The notes: generated from the letters alone by a model not told the origin. DNA of 64,000 nt from Naasia aerilata (GCF_030296595.1 NZ_AP027731.1:2604001-2668000), one strand, 5' to 3'. Counted from the first letter of the stretch, positions 29,140-39,270 are shown. A program made the numbers and translations.

Positions 29140-29597
29140 GTCCGATGCGTTCCGGCGTGCGGCTCGGCGTCGACGTCGGCCGCGCGCGCGTGGGGCTCGC
29201 CGCGAGCGACCCGTCCGGGGCCCTCGCGTTCCCGGTCGAGACGCTCGCGCGCCGCGACGATGTGGTGGCCCGCATCGCGGCCGAGGCCGCCGAGCGGTCG
29301 GTCCTCGAGATCGTGGTCGGGCTGCCGCTGTCGATGTCCGGCGGCGACACGGCGTCGACCGCGGACGCTCGGGAGGTCGCGGCCGCCCTCGCCGGCGCGA
29401 CCGACGTGCCCGTTCGGCTCGTGGACGAGCGGCTGAGCACGGTCAGCGCGCAGTCGGCGCTGCACGCATCGGGGCGGAACACGCGCTCGTCGCGCTCCGT
29501 GGTGGATCAGGTGGCCGCCGTTATCATTCTGCAACATGCACTCGACTCGGAGCGTGCGGGCGGGATGCCGCCCGGCGTGATCGTCGAGCAGAGCTGA
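29136..29597 (+). CDS. ruvX: Holliday junction resolvase-like protein RuvX (YqgF)
   Basis: 153 residues from the GTG at 29136 (an ATG at 29145 is the alternative). RNase H-like fold: GVDVGRARVGLAASDPSG, VVGLPLSMSGGDTAST, VRLVDERLSTVSAQSAL and the final Asp in VVDQVAAVIILQHALD. The family is a presumed nuclease acting in 16S/pre-rRNA maturation or junction processing. It lies between alaS and mltG, the normal bacterial order. Confidence 0.93.
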   Translation: MSPMRSGVRLGVDVGRARVGLAASDPSGALAFPVETLARRDDVVARIAAEAAERSVLEIVVGLPLSMSGGDTASTADAREVAAALAGATDVPVRLVDERLSTVSAQSALHASGRNTRSSRSVVDQVAAVIILQHALDSERAGGMPPGVIVEQS

Positions 29598-29606
29598 AAG
29601 GCCTCC

Positions 29607-30889
29607 GTGTCCCAGATTCCTCCCCCGGACCGCGATCCGGCACCTCCGCCCCGACCTGGGACGAGCTGCTCGGCTCCGACGGTGCCGCGGAGCGCGAGGA
29701 GGCCGACGTGTCACCGACCCGACGTGAGTTGCGCGAGCGCGAGGCCGCCCACATCGCCGGCCGCGTCCGCTCCCGCGGGGGAGCGACCGCGAGCTACGGC
29801 TTCCCGGAGACGGCTCCGCCGCCCCGCCGCCGGCGGTGGCTCGCCTGGATCATCGCGCCCCTGGTGCTGGTCCTCGTCCTCGGCGGAGGAGCGTTCACGG
29901 CCGCGTCGCTGCTGTTTCCGCAGCAGCTGCACACCCTGATCTTCGGGGCGGAGAAGAACGACTACGAGGGCTCGGGCAGCGGCGACGCCATCCTCGTCAT
30001 CCACGAGGGCGACATCGGCCAGGACGTGGCCAAGAATCTCGTCGCCGCCGGGGTGACCAAGACCTTCGACTCCTTCTACGGCCTCCTGCTCGCCACCGAG
30101 CCCGCGCCCGTCTTCCAGCCCGGCGCGTACCAGCTGAAGCAGCACATGAGCGCTCGCGCGGCGCTCGACCGCCTCCTCGACCCGGCCAGCAAGCTCGAGA
30201 ACCAGGTCGCCATCCCCGAGGGCGAGACGATGTCGAGCGTCCTCCAGCTCGTCTCGGATGGCACGCAGATCCCCGTCGCGGACCTGCAGGCCGCGGCCGC
30301 CGACGTCGCGTCCTTCGGTCTGCCCGCCGAGGCGACGAGCCTCGAGGGCTTCCTGTTCCCCGCGACCTACCAGTTCGATCCCGGCGTGACGGCCCACGAC
30401 GCTCTCAAGGTGCTCGTCGACCGGTCGTTCCAGGCTCTCGACGCGGCCGGCGTCGCGCCGCAGGACCGGTGGCGGACGGTCGTCCTCGCCTCGCTCGTCC
30501 AGAAGGAGGCGGGACTCCGCGACGACTACTACAAGGTGTCGCGCGTGTTCCTCAACCGGCTCGACCAGGGGATGCTCCTGCAGTCGGACGCGACCGTGGC
30601 CTACGGGACCGGGAACACCCACCGGGTGGCCACCACGGACGCCGAGCGCGCCGACGGCAACAACCCGTACAACACCTACGTGCACCCGGGGCTGCCGGTC
30701 GGGCCGATCTCGAATCCCGGCGATCTCGCGATCGACGCCGCGCTGCACCCCGCCGACGGACCGTGGCTGTTCTTCGTGACGGTCAACCTCGAGACGGGGG
30801 AGACCGTGTTCTCGGAGAACGAGGAGCAGCACGAGGCGGCCGTCCAGCAGTGGCTGGCCTGGATGGACGACCACCCCGAGTACCAGTGA
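29607..30889 (+). CDS. mltG: Endolytic transglycosylase MltG (frame broken near the start)
   Basis: Cuts nascent peptidoglycan and limits strand length. GTG at 29607 begins [10 protein letters not shown]; at 29639-29640 a GG must be GGG to join [20 protein letters not shown]. Corrected length about 427. It has a charged cytoplasmic N-terminus, one membrane helix ([20 protein letters not shown]), a LysM-like stretch ([15 protein letters not shown]), and the YceG catalytic domain with [12 protein letters not shown], the catalytic Glu in [10 protein letters not shown], and [20 protein letters not shown]. The stop overlaps the aroE GTG. Confidence 0.92.
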
Positions 30890-31689
30890 CCCGGCTCGCC
30901 GTCCTGGGATCGCCGATCGGGCACTCGCGATCCCCGCAGCTGCACGCCGCCGCCTATCGGGAGCTCGGGCTCGACTGGGAGTACGGGCGGAGCGAGGTGC
31001 GCTCCGGCGACCTCGCGGCCTTCATCGGCGGGCTCGATCCGTCCTGGCGGGGCCTCTCGCTGACGATGCCGCTCAAGCGGGAGGTGCTGCCGCTCCTCGA
31101 CGAGCGGGACGAGCTGACGGAGCTCACCGGCGCGGCCAACACGGTGCTGCTCGCCGGCGGCACCCGCACGGGCTTCAACACCGACGTCGGCGGCATCGAG
31201 GCGGCCTTCGCCGAGCGAGGGGTTCCGCCGCTGTCCACCGCACTCGTGCTCGGCGGAGGCGCGACCGCCGCGTCGGTGCTCGTCGCCCTTGCCCGGCTCG
31301 GCGTGACGAGCGTCACCGTCGCGGTCCGCGACCCGGGACGCGCGGAACCCCTGGTAGAGCTGGCGGCAGCAGTCGGCGTGCAGCTCGCCGTCGCCGCGTT
31401 CGGTGCGGAGCTGCCGGCGACCGACCTCCTGGCCAGCACCCTCCCGGGAGACGCGCCGCCGCCGCCGCTCCCGGCTCCCGGCAGGGCGGCGCTCCTCGAC
31501 GTCGCCTACGACCCCTGGCCGAGCCGGCTCGCGGACGGCTGGGCGGGCCCCGTCGTGAACGGCCTCGACATGCTGCTGCACCAGGCGCTGCTGCAGGTCC
31601 GCGTCTTCGTGAACGGGGATCCGGGCCGCGTCCTCGACGGCGAGGCGGGCGTCCTCCGGGCCATGCGGGCCGCTGTGGGAGGATTCTGA
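30886..31689 (+). CDS. aroE: Shikimate dehydrogenase
   Basis: 267 residues; reduces 3-dehydroshikimate to shikimate with NADPH. The substrate-binding [17 protein letters not shown] is followed by [11 protein letters not shown] (catalytic Lys), the GAANTVLL segment, the Asp in GFNTDVGG, and the cofactor loop [15 protein letters not shown]. The C-terminus [13 protein letters not shown] is standard. It is coupled to mltG by GTGA and opens the aroE-aroC-aroK-aroB block. Confidence 0.95.
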
Positions 31690-31691
31690 TC

Positions 31692-32902
31692 ATGCTTCGT
31701 TGGCTCACTGCGGGGGAATCGCACGGTCCCGAACTCGTCGCGATCCTCGAAGGACTCCCCGCCGGGGTCCCCGTCACGCTCGACGGGATCCGCGAGGACC
31801 TGCAGCGCCGGAAGCTGGGCTACGGCCGGGGCTCCCGCCAGAAGTTCGAGCAGGACGAGCTGAACCTGTCCGGCGGCGTCGTGCACGGGCGGAGCATCGG
31901 CGGCCCCGTCGCCCTCCGCATCGGCAACACCGAGTGGCCCAAGTGGGTCGAGGTGATGAACCCGGAGCCGGTCGAGCTGACCGAGCGGTCGCGGGGCCGA
32001 GGCGCCGCCCTCACGCGTCCCCGCCCGGGCCACGCCGACCTGGTCGGCATGCAGAAGTACGACTTCGACGAGGCGCGCCCGGTCCTCGAGCGCGCGAGTG
32101 CCCGCGAGACGGCCGCTCGCGTCGCGCTCGGCGCGGTCGCTCGCGCCTTTCTCGAGGAACTCGGCATCCGGTTGATCAGCCACACGCTCTCGATCGGCCC
32201 GGTCCGGGTGCCGGAGGGCACGCCGCTGCCGCGTCCGAGCGACCTCGCGACGGTCGACGAGGATCCGCTGCGCTGCTTCGATCCCGCCACGTCGGCCCTC
32301 ATGGTGGCCGAGGTCGACGACGCCAAGCGGGAGGGGACACCCTCGGCGGCGTCGTCGAGGTGCTCGCCTACGGGCTGCCGCCCGGGCTCGGCTCCTACGT
32401 GCACTGGGACCGGCGCCTCGATGCGCAGCTCGCCGCGGCGCTCATGGGCATCCAGGCGATCAAGGCGGTCGAGGTGGGTGACGGGTTCGCCACCGCCGCG
32501 CGCCGCGGCTCCGCCGCCCACGACGAGCTCGTGCCGGGACCGGACGGAATCGAGCGGCTCAGCGACCGGGCGGGCGGCACCGAGGGCGGCATGACGACCG
32601 GCACCGTCCTCCGCGTCCGCGCGGCGATGAAGCCGATCTCGACGGTCCCGCGCGCGCTCCGCACGGTGGATGTGTCGAGCGGCGAGGCCGCATCGGCCCA
32701 CCACCAGCGCTCGGATGTCTGCGCCGTCCCTGCCGCGGGCGTGGTCGCCGAGGCGATGGTCGCGCTCGTGCTCGCGAACTCGGTGCTCGAGAAGTTCGGC
32801 GGCGACTCGGTGGGCGAGACGCGGCGGAACCTCGACGCCTACCTCGCCGCCATCCCGGAGACGCTCCGCACCAGTCCGACCGCGGATCTCCGTGGAGTCT
32901 GA
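31692..32902 (+). CDS. aroC: Chorismate synthase (frame broken as sequenced)
   Basis: Last step of the shikimate pathway (EPSP to chorismate, reduced FMN). Signature [31 protein letters not shown] and [15 protein letters not shown] are intact. The frame is lost at 32333-32336 (GGGG for GGGGG). Restored, [35 protein letters not shown] leads through [20 protein letters not shown] to 32902, 403 residues. It overlaps aroK by 11 bases. Confidence 0.93.
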
Positions 32903-33413
32903 GGCCACTGCGCCCCTGCTCGTCCTCATCGGACCGCCGGGCGCGGGCAAGACCAAGGTAGGCCGGCGGGTGGCCCGCGCGCTCGGCGTGCCGTTCACCG
33001 ACACCGACAAGTGCATCGTCGCCGAGCACGGGCGGATCGCGGACATCTTCGCCGAGCACGGCGAGCCGTACTTCCGTGCACTCGAGCGCGAACAGGTCAC
33101 CGCCGCGCTCACCGGCGAGGGGATCGTCGCCCTCGGCGGCGGGGCGATCCTCGACCCGCGCACCCAGGCGGACCTGCACGAGTGCCGGGTCGCCCTCGTG
33201 ATGGTCGACGCCGACGCGGTGGGGGAGCGGATCGAGGGCGCCAAGCGCCCGTTGCTCGCCTCCGGCGGTGTCGCCGCGTGGAAGGCGCTCGTCGAGCAGC
33301 GCCTCCCGATCTACGAGGCGCTCGCCTCCCGCACGTTCGACTCGTCGCGCCGGCCCATGCAGGCGGTCGCGGACGACGTGCTCCGCTGGCTTCGCGAGGA
33401 GGGCGTCCGATGA
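32892..33413 (+). CDS. aroK: Shikimate kinase
   Basis: 173 residues. P-loop [15 protein letters not shown]; note Lys after GKT where Thr or Ser is commoner. Shikimate-binding [17 protein letters not shown] near residue 80, and the lid segment [11 protein letters not shown]. It phosphorylates shikimate at the 3-hydroxyl. The GTG at 32892 lies inside the end of aroC, and its own stop overlaps the aroB ATG, so aroC-aroK-aroB are tightly coupled. Confidence 0.94.
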   Translation: MESEATAPLLVLIGPPGAGKTKVGRRVARALGVPFTDTDKCIVAEHGRIADIFAEHGEPYFRALEREQVTAALTGEGIVALGGGAILDPRTQADLHECRVALVMVDADAVGERIEGAKRPLLASGGVAAWKALVEQRLPIYEALASRTFDSSRRPMQAVADDVLRWLREEGVR

Positions 33414-34485
33414 CCGGCACGACCACGATCCCGGTCCGGGGTGAGCACGGCTACGACGTCCTCGTCGGCCGCGGGCTCACCGACGCGATCGCCGACGCGC
33501 TCGGGCCGTCGGTGCAGAAGGTGCTCGTCGTGCACCAGCCCACCCTCGCCGCTCGGGCGGAGGCGCTCCGGGACGCGCTCCAGGGCCGCGTCCAGGTGCT
33601 CCTCGCCGAGGTGCCGGACGGGGAGGCCGCGAAGCGCGTCGAGGTCGCCGCGTTCTGCTGGCAGGTGCTCGGGCAGGCCGACTTCACCCGCTCGGACGCG
33701 GTCATCGGGTTCGGCGGCGGAGCGGTCACCGACCTGGCGGGCTTCGTCGCCGCCACGTGGCTGCGCGGCGTCGCGCTGATCCAGGTGCCGACGACCGTGC
33801 TCGGCATGGTCGACGCCTCGGTGGGCGGGAAGACCGGCATCAACACGGCCGAGGGGAAGAACCTCGTCGGGTCGTTCTACGCGCCGCGGGCCGTGATCGC
33901 GGACCTCGACAACCTCGAGGGCTTCCGCGCAACGAGATCCTCGCCGGGTTCGCCGAAGTGGTGAAGTGCGGCTTCATCGCCGTGCCGGAGATCCTCGACA
34001 TCGTCGAGTCCGATCCCGCGCGCGCCACGAATCCAGAGACGGACGAGTTCCGCCGGGTCGTCGAGCTCGCCATCGGCCTCAAGGCCGAGGTGGTGAGCGA
34101 GGACTTCACCGAGGCCGGGCGGCGGGAGATCCTCAACTACGGCCACACGCTCGGCCACGCCATCGAGCACGCCGAGCGCTACCAGTGGCGGCACGGCGCC
34201 GCCGTGTCCGTCGGGATGGTCTATGCCGCCGAGCTCGCGCGCCTGGCCGGCCGGCTCAGCGATGCAGCCGCAGACCGGCACCGGACCGTCCTCGGCGCCC
34301 TCGGGCTGCCGATGGAGTATCCGGCGGGCCGGTGGGCGAGCCTCCTCGCCACGATGCGGCGGGACAAGAAGGCGCGAGGATCGCTGCTGCGCTTCATCGT
34401 GCTCGACGACATCGGCAAGCCGACCGTCCTGCAGGGCCCCGAGGACCAGCTCCTCTTCGCCGCCTACCAGGAGATCGCCTCCTGA
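33410..34485 (+). CDS. aroB: 3-Dehydroquinate synthase (frame broken as sequenced)
   Basis: NAD- and metal-dependent cyclase of the shikimate pathway. N-terminal part: [68 protein letters not shown]. The frame is lost near 33928-33932 (one base short around CGCGCAACG). The downstream frame continues [18 protein letters not shown], the metal-binding [16 protein letters not shown] and on to 34485. Corrected length about 358. Which base is missing cannot be fixed from the sequence alone. Confidence 0.92.
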
Positions 34486-34486
34486 C

Positions 34487-34544
34487 GAGCACGTTCCGGC
34501 CCGACTAGTACGGTGCGCCGTACCATCCGGGCCGGAACGTGCTC
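34487..34544. terminator. Long two-tier hairpin after aroB
   Basis: Perfect 17-bp outer stem, GAGCACGTTCCGGCCCG (34487-34503) with its complement (34528-34544). Inside is a 6-bp hairpin, GTACGG-TGCG-CCGTAC (34508-34523). It starts one base after the aroB stop and ends 15 bases before the aroQ promoter box. A CCTTCAG follows instead of a T run. Confidence 0.7.
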
Positions 34545-34559
34545 CTTCAGCCCACTCGG

Positions 34560-34565
34560 TAGGGT
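34560..34565 (+). promoter_or_regulatory. -10 box for leaderless aroQ
   Basis: TAGGGT, 7 bases before the GTG at 34573. Together with the preceding hairpin it separates aroQ transcription from the aroECKB block. Confidence 0.5.
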
Positions 34566-34572
34566 GGGGGCC

Positions 34573-35022
34573 GTGACTCGCGTGCTCGTGCTCAACGGAC
34601 CCAACCTGGGGCGCCTCGGAACCCGGGAGCCGGACATCTACGGCAGCGAGACGCTCGAGGACCTCCGGACGCAGCTCGAGCAGGACGCGCCGGACGGCGT
34701 CACGGTCGACCTCCGGCAGACCGACGACGAGGGCACCCTCATCGGGTGGCTGCACGAGGCGGTCGACACGTCGATGCCCGTCATCCTCAACCCGGCCGCG
34801 TTCACGCACTACTCCTACGCGCTCCGCGACGCCGTCTCGATCGTCACCGAGGCGGGACTGCCGCTCATCGAGGTGCACCTCTCCAACCCGCACGCGCGCG
34901 AGGAGTTCCGGCACACGAGCGTCGTGACGGGCGTGGCCACCGGCGTGATCGCAGGTCTAGGCTTCGACTCGTATCGGCTCGCGCTCTCCGCGGTCCTGCG
35001 CCGCGCTCCTGCCGGGTCCTGA
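34573..35022 (+). CDS. aroQ: 3-Dehydroquinate dehydratase, type II
   Basis: 149 residues. Type II signature [21 protein letters not shown] with the catalytic Tyr; [33 protein letters not shown]; the catalytic His in [15 protein letters not shown]. It forms dodecamers and dehydrates 3-dehydroquinate by an anti-elimination. GTG at 34573 is preferred because of the leaderless -10 box. It completes the local set of shikimate genes. Confidence 0.95.
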   Translation: MTRVLVLNGPNLGRLGTREPDIYGSETLEDLRTQLEQDAPDGVTVDLRQTDDEGTLIGWLHEAVDTSMPVILNPAAFTHYSYALRDAVSIVTEAGLPLIEVHLSNPHAREEFRHTSVVTGVATGVIAGLGFDSYRLALSAVLRRAPAGS

Positions 35023-35038
35023 CCTGAAGGAGGGGACG

Positions 35039-35845
35039 ATGGCGTCCCCAGATGCGGCGTTCGCGGGCAGCATCCCCGCTCTCTACGAGCGCCACCTGGG
35101 CTCGATGATGTTCGCGCCCTATGCTCGCGAGCTCGCCGCACGGCTCGCGGACCTGACGAGCGGGCGGCTGCTGGAGATCGCGGCGGGGACCGGGATCGTC
35201 ACGACGGCGCTGCGCGAGCGGCTGCCGTCCGCTGTCGAGATCGTCGCCACCGACCTGAACCCGGCCATGATCGCCGTCGCCACCGAGAAGCCCGGCATGG
35301 ACGGCGTGGAGTGGCTGCCCGCCGACGCTCAAGAGCTGCCGTTCGGCGACGGCGAGTTCGACGTGCTCACGAGCAGCTTCGGCGTCATGTTCTTCCCGGA
35401 CCGGAACGCGGGCTATCGCGAGGCGGTGCGGGTGCTGCGCCCCGGCGGCCGGTACGTCTTCACGGTGTGGGACTCCCTCGAGCACAACGACTTCACGCGC
35501 ATCGTGAACGACGTCGCGGAAGCCGCCTTCCCGGACGACCCGCCGCGTTTCATCCCCCGCACGCCGTTCGGCTACAGCGATCAGGCCGCGATCCGGAGCG
35601 ACGTGCTCGCCGCCGGATTCTCCGACGTCGGCATCGAGACCGTGCCGCTGCCGTGCCGCGCGAGCTCACCTCGGGATCCCGCGGTCGGGATCTGCCAGGG
35701 CACGCCGCTGCGGGCTGAGATCGAGGCGCGCGGAGGCGACCTCGGGGCGGTGACCGACGCGGCCGCCGTGGCGATCGAGGAGGCGTACGGCGCCGGTCCG
35801 GTCACCAGCCGCATGCAGGCGCTCGTCGTCACCGCGGTCCGCTGA
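35039..35845 (+). CDS. Class I SAM-dependent methyltransferase
   Basis: 268 residues. SAM-binding motif I is LLEIAAGTGIVTTAL, then VATDLNPAMIAVA (acidic end of strand 2) and EFDVLTSSFGVMFFPD (motif post II), with REAVRVLRPGGRYVFTVWD, typical of the UbiE/Methyltransf_11 group. The substrate is unknown. It has an AAGGAGGGG site 16 bases after aroQ, and so is probably co-transcribed with it; it is not a usual member of this core cluster. Confidence 0.88.
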   Translation: MASPDAAFAGSIPALYERHLGSMMFAPYARELAARLADLTSGRLLEIAAGTGIVTTALRERLPSAVEIVATDLNPAMIAVATEKPGMDGVEWLPADAQELPFGDGEFDVLTSSFGVMFFPDRNAGYREAVRVLRPGGRYVFTVWDSLEHNDFTRIVNDVAEAAFPDDPPRFIPRTPFGYSDQAAIRSDVLAAGFSDVGIETVPLPCRASSPRDPAVGICQGTPLRAEIEARGGDLGAVTDAAAVAIEEAYGAGPVTSRMQALVVTAVR

Positions 35846-35865
35846 GAGCCGCACCGCGGGGGCAT

Positions 35866-35871
35866 TACACT
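35866..35871 (+). promoter_or_regulatory. Candidate -10 box for efp
   Basis: TACACT (in CATTACACTTC), about 59 bases before the efp ATG, with a good AAGGA site nearer the start. Confidence 0.4.
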
Positions 35872-35929
35872 TCTGGGGGCGTTCCGGGCGGTTCCCGGGC
35901 GCTCCTTCCGCGCAACGATAAGGACCCCC

Positions 35930-36493
35930 ATGGCCTCTACCGCTGACATCCGCAACGGCGTCGTGCTCAACATCGACGGCCAGCTCTGGAACGTCGTCGA
36001 GTTCCAGCACGTCAAGCCGGGCAAGGGCGGCGCGTTCGTGCGCACCAAGCTCAAGAACGTCGTCACGGGCAAGGTCGTCGACAAGACGTACAACGCGGGC
36101 GCCAAGATCGAGATCGAGAACGTCGACCGCCGCGACTTCCAGTACCTGTACCGCGACGGCGACGACTTCGTCTTCATGGACACCGCCGACTACGACCAGA
36201 TCACCGTTCCCGCGGGAGTGGTCGGCGACGCCGCGAACTTCCTCCTCGAGAACCAGTCCGCGACCATCGCTCTCAACAACGGCAACCCGCTCTACGTCGA
36301 GCTGCCGACGAGCGTCGTCATGGAGATCACCTACACGGAGCCGGGGCTTCAGGGCGACCGCTCGAACGCCGGCACCAAGCCCGCCAACATCGAGACCGGC
36401 TACCAGATCCAGGTGCCCCTGTTCGTCGAGATCGGCACCAAGGTCAAGGTCGACACCCGCACGGGCGACTACCTCGGCCGGGTGAACGACTGA
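35930..36493 (+). CDS. efp: Elongation factor P
   Basis: 187 residues, three beta-barrel domains. KOW-like domain I carries the tip loop [15 protein letters not shown], whose Lys contacts the P-site tRNA; the actinobacterial loop is often unmodified. Domains II and III include [17 protein letters not shown] and [25 protein letters not shown]. It rescues ribosomes stalled at polyproline. It is followed one base later by nusB, the standard efp-nusB pair. Confidence 0.97.
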   Translation: MASTADIRNGVVLNIDGQLWNVVEFQHVKPGKGGAFVRTKLKNVVTGKVVDKTYNAGAKIEIENVDRRDFQYLYRDGDDFVFMDTADYDQITVPAGVVGDAANFLLENQSATIALNNGNPLYVELPTSVVMEITYTEPGLQGDRSNAGTKPANIETGYQIQVPLFVEIGTKVKVDTRTGDYLGRVND

Positions 36494-36494
36494 C

Positions 36495-36914
36495 GTGAGC
36501 GCTCGGTCGAAGGCCCGCAAGCGGGCATTGGACATCCTCTACGCCGCCGATGTCCGGCAGGCGCCGGTCCGGGAGCTGCTCGAGGCCGAGGCGGGCCGGG
36601 CGGCAGGGGAGCCGCAGCGCGCGGCGAGCTGGCTCTATGCCCGGGACATCGTCGACGGCGTCGAGGATCACCGCGCCGAGATCGACGGCCTCATCGCCGA
36701 GCACGCCCAGGGCTGGACGCTCGCCCGCATGCCCGCCGTGGACCGCGCGATCCTCCGCATCGGCGTGTGGGAGCTCAAGTTCAACGACGAGGTGCCCGCC
36801 GCGGTCGCCATCGACGAGGCCGTCGAGCTCGCCAAGGAGCTCAGCACCGACGAATCCTCGGGCTTCGTGCACGGCGTGCTCGCGGCCGTGGGCCGCGCCT
36901 CCGCGGTGAGCTGA
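36495..36914 (+). CDS. nusB: Transcription antitermination factor NusB
   Basis: 139 residues, all-helical RNA-binding protein that acts with NusE(S10) on rRNA boxA. Visible: SARSKARKRALDILYAADVR at the N-terminus, WTLARMPAVDRAILRIGVWEL, and VAIDEAVELAKELSTDESSGFVHGVL, the family's core. GTG start. Downstream, related genomes usually continue to pyrR (with bldD between them in Streptomyces); here a 3.4-kb accessory block intervenes. Confidence 0.96.
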   Translation: MSARSKARKRALDILYAADVRQAPVRELLEAEAGRAAGEPQRAASWLYARDIVDGVEDHRAEIDGLIAEHAQGWTLARMPAVDRAILRIGVWELKFNDEVPAAVAIDEAVELAKELSTDESSGFVHGVLAAVGRASAVS

Positions 36915-36926
36915 GGCCCCTCCGCG

Positions 36927-38195
36927 TCACGCGGCGGCGAGCCGCTCCACCTCATCGGCGATCCGCGGCGCCCCGCCCAGGTCGCGGAGCTCCGTGCCGA
37001 GTCGCCGGGCCGTCGCACGGAACGCGGGCTCGGCCGTCAGCCGGTCGTAGGCGGCGAGCACCTGCGCGGCGTTCGGCCGTCCGGTGCGGAGGTCGATGCC
37101 GGCCCTGGCATAGGCGACGCGGGCGGCGATGTCCGGCTTGTCGAGGTCCCCGCCGGCCACGACCAGCGGTACGCCGGCGCTCAGGGCGCCGAGCACACCT
37201 CCCCAGCCCCCGTTGGTGATCATCACCGAGGTGAAGGGCATCAGTCGGTCCTGCGGCACGAAGTCGGCGACTCTCGTCCCTGCGGGCACCGAGAAGGGCA
37301 GGCGGGTGCGGCCGCGGATCCCCGTGCTGGCCACCACGAGGACGTTCCGTGCCGACAGCGCGGCGAGGGCGGGCTCCAGCAGGTGGGTCGGGTCGACGTT
37401 CTGCGTGCCTTGCGTGACGTAGACGACGGGACGCGTCGAGCTCGCCACCTGCCCCCACCAGTCGGGGAGCGGTGCGTCCGAGGTGGCCGGGATCGCCCCG
37501 ACGTAGACGAGGTTCGGGGGCGGGTCGGAGCGGCCGTAGTCGAGCGCGGGGGAGCCGAGCGCGAGGAGCAGCTGAGGGGAGAGCCAGGCCAGGTAGAAGG
37601 GCCGGTCGGTCGGCGGCAGCTGCACCCCGGCACGGACCTGCTGGTAGGCGCGCTGCAGCGGCGCTCCCGCGACGTTGACGAGGAAGCGCAGGGCGGCGTC
37701 CCGTGCCCCGCCGACGGCCGTGTGGTGGGGGCGGAGGCGCAAACCGGCGGGCGGGAGGTCGCGGCTCGGGATCGAGAGGGGCACGACACTGAGGCTCGCC
37801 CAGCGGCAGCCCGTCGTCTCCGCCACCAGGGACGCGCCCGTGGAGAGCGCATCGCCGAGCAGCACATCCCACGGCTCGCTCCGCCAGGCGGCGACGAGGT
37901 CCCTGTGCTGCCCGACGCCCGTGCGCAGGAACAGCTGCTCGAGGTTCGCCAGCAGCTGGCGCGGGCCGGGGCGGCCCCGGAGTGCGGGGAACGTGGCGCT
38001 CAGATCGTTCTCATCGAAGTCGGGCGCCTCCGTCCAGGGCAGGACCCGGGCGCCGAGCGCCTCGAAACCGGCCCGGAAGGCCTCGCCGGTGTAGACCCGG
38101 ACATCGTGCCCCCGGCTCACGAGCTCGCGCACCACTGCCCGGAACGGGGCGACGTGGCCGGTGAACGGCATCACGGCGACGAGCACGCGGCTCAT
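36927..38195 (-). CDS. Glycosyltransferase, GT1 (UGT-like) family
   Basis: 422 residues, GT-B fold. The N-terminal acceptor half starts VLVAVMPFTGHVAPFRAVVRELVSRGHDV. The C-terminal donor half has RPVVYVTQGTQN and the signature DFVPQDRLMPFTSVMITNGGWGGVLGALSAGVPLVVAG. It probably transfers sugar from a nucleotide donor to a small hydrophobic acceptor such as a macrolide, carotenoid or lipid. The acceptor is unknown. It is convergent with nusB (12-base gap) and has a GAGGAGG site before its ATG. It is part of the accessory island. Confidence 0.87.
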   Translation of the reverse strand: MSRVLVAVMPFTGHVAPFRAVVRELVSRGHDVRVYTGEAFRAGFEALGARVLPWTEAPDFDENDLSATFPALRGRPGPRQLLANLEQLFLRTGVGQHRDLVAAWRSEPWDVLLGDALSTGASLVAETTGCRWASLSVVPLSIPSRDLPPAGLRLRPHHTAVGGARDAALRFLVNVAGAPLQRAYQQVRAGVQLPPTDRPFYLAWLSPQLLLALGSPALDYGRSDPPPNLVYVGAIPATSDAPLPDWWGQVASSTRPVVYVTQGTQNVDPTHLLEPALAALSARNVLVVASTGIRGRTRLPFSVPAGTRVADFVPQDRLMPFTSVMITNGGWGGVLGALSAGVPLVVAGGDLDKPDIAARVAYARAGIDLRTGRPNAAQVLAAYDRLTAEPAFRATARRLGTELRDLGGAPRIADEVERLAAA

Positions 38196-38258
38196 GGCGC
38201 CTCCTCTCGGGCCCTGTCGCCCAGCCTGACCCTGCGATCCTCGTCGCGCAACACGAAG

Positions 38259-38326
38259 GCCGGGCGCGAGCCGGGATGCGAGGGGCCCTCAGAGGGGCCT
38301 GCTCGACATCCCGGCCCACGCCCGGC
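38259..38326 (-). terminator. Strong hairpin between the DoxX-like and glycosyltransferase genes
   Basis: Two stacked perfect stems: GCCGGGCG (38259-38266) with CGCCCGGC (38319-38326), and GCCGGGATG (38270-38278) with CATCCCGGC (38307-38315), separated by 3-base internal loops. It lies just after the DoxX-like gene in its direction of transcription. Confidence 0.65.
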
Positions 38327-38349
38327 GGGGACGGGGGAAGGAAGGACGA

Positions 38350-38877
38350 TCAGCGCGCGCGCCGCGGGGTGCTGAAGGCGGCGACCACCAGTGCCCCGGC
38401 GATGAGCACCAGGTTCTTCGCGATGAACTCGCCGTTCATCGTGGCGAGGAACGGGTTTCCGTCGGTGAACACCGCGGCCGGATGCACGACGGCCACGAGG
38501 AACGTGGTCATCAGATGGACGACCATCGCGGCGCACACCCACGGCACCAGGACGCCGGCGAGGAGGGCGAGGCCGGCGACGACCTCGAAGGCGCCCAGGC
38601 CGACCACGACCGTGTCCTCGGGGAGGAACGGAAGCATGCTCGCGACGAGGTCCGCGATCGGGCTCTTGCCGATGACCTTGAGGACGCCGAACCAGACGAA
38701 GACGACGCCGAGGGCGACGCGCAGCGCAGGCACGGACACGACCCGGAGGATTTCGAGCACCTTCTCCTCGGTGCGGAGGATCCAGCCGGTGGGGCGCGCT
38801 ACGGGAAGCGGCGGAGCGGTCCGGACGGAGGCGGGAACGGCGGAGACGGGCTTGGTGGGGGTGAGGAGGGTGGACAT
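38350..38877 (-). CDS. DoxX/DUF417-like membrane protein
   Basis: 175 residues from the ATG at 38877. After a polar N-terminus it has four predicted helices: LRVALGVVFVWFGVLKVIG, VVGLGAFEVVAGLALLAGVLV, VCAAMVVHLMTTFLVAVV and KNLVLIAGALVVAAF. The order and the FVWFGVLK motif fit the DoxX/YkgB group of small quinone- or redox-linked membrane proteins; its job here is unknown. A TAACGT box on the minus strand near 38928-38933 may be its promoter. Confidence 0.8.
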   Translation of the reverse strand: MSTLLTPTKPVSAVPASVRTAPPLPVARPTGWILRTEEKVLEILRVVSVPALRVALGVVFVWFGVLKVIGKSPIADLVASMLPFLPEDTVVVGLGAFEVVAGLALLAGVLVPWVCAAMVVHLMTTFLVAVVHPAAVFTDGNPFLATMNGEFIAKNLVLIAGALVVAAFSTPRRAR

Positions 38878-39270
38878 CGGCGGAGCCTTTCTGGAGGTGG
38901 TCGGTGCAGGTTTCTGCGTGTCTCCGACGTTAGGAACGGAGCCGTCCCGGGCCCCAGGGGAGCCGATCCCGTCCTTCCGGGACGCGGTCCCGCCTCCCCG
39001 GGACGCGGGTGTCCCGCCCACCCCGGGACACGGGCGCCTCTTCCGCCGAGGGCGAGGGCGGGGTCGGGCACCGCACTTGCGCGGATCAGGAAATTTCACG
39101 GAGATCAGGAAGCTCGGCGGATTTCGCACGCGGGTCAGGACGACACGCCGTCTCAGGACCGTCGATGCCTGATCCGCGCAGGTCCCTCCACCGGCGAGAG
39201 GCACGACGCACCCTCCACCGAGGTCCTACCCAGGACCGGCGTGAGGGCCCCAGTCGTCAAGGTGACCCGC
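38878..39270. other. Intergenic region carrying a promoter and the left cassette repeat
   Basis: 393 bases without a gene. It holds the DoxX-like gene's leader and probable -10 box, a run of CCGGGACGCGG-like short repeats (about 38976-39030), and the palindromic element at 39078-39180. Confidence 0.7.
39078..39180 (+). repeat. 103-bp inverted-repeat element, left copy
   Basis: Bounded by TGCGCGGATCAGG (39078-39090) and its exact complement (39168-39180), with three further GATCAGGA or GTCAGGA units inside. The reverse complement of 40140-40242 aligns to it over its full length without gaps, including 20 identical bases, TCAGGACGACACGCCGTCTC. Confidence 0.88.
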
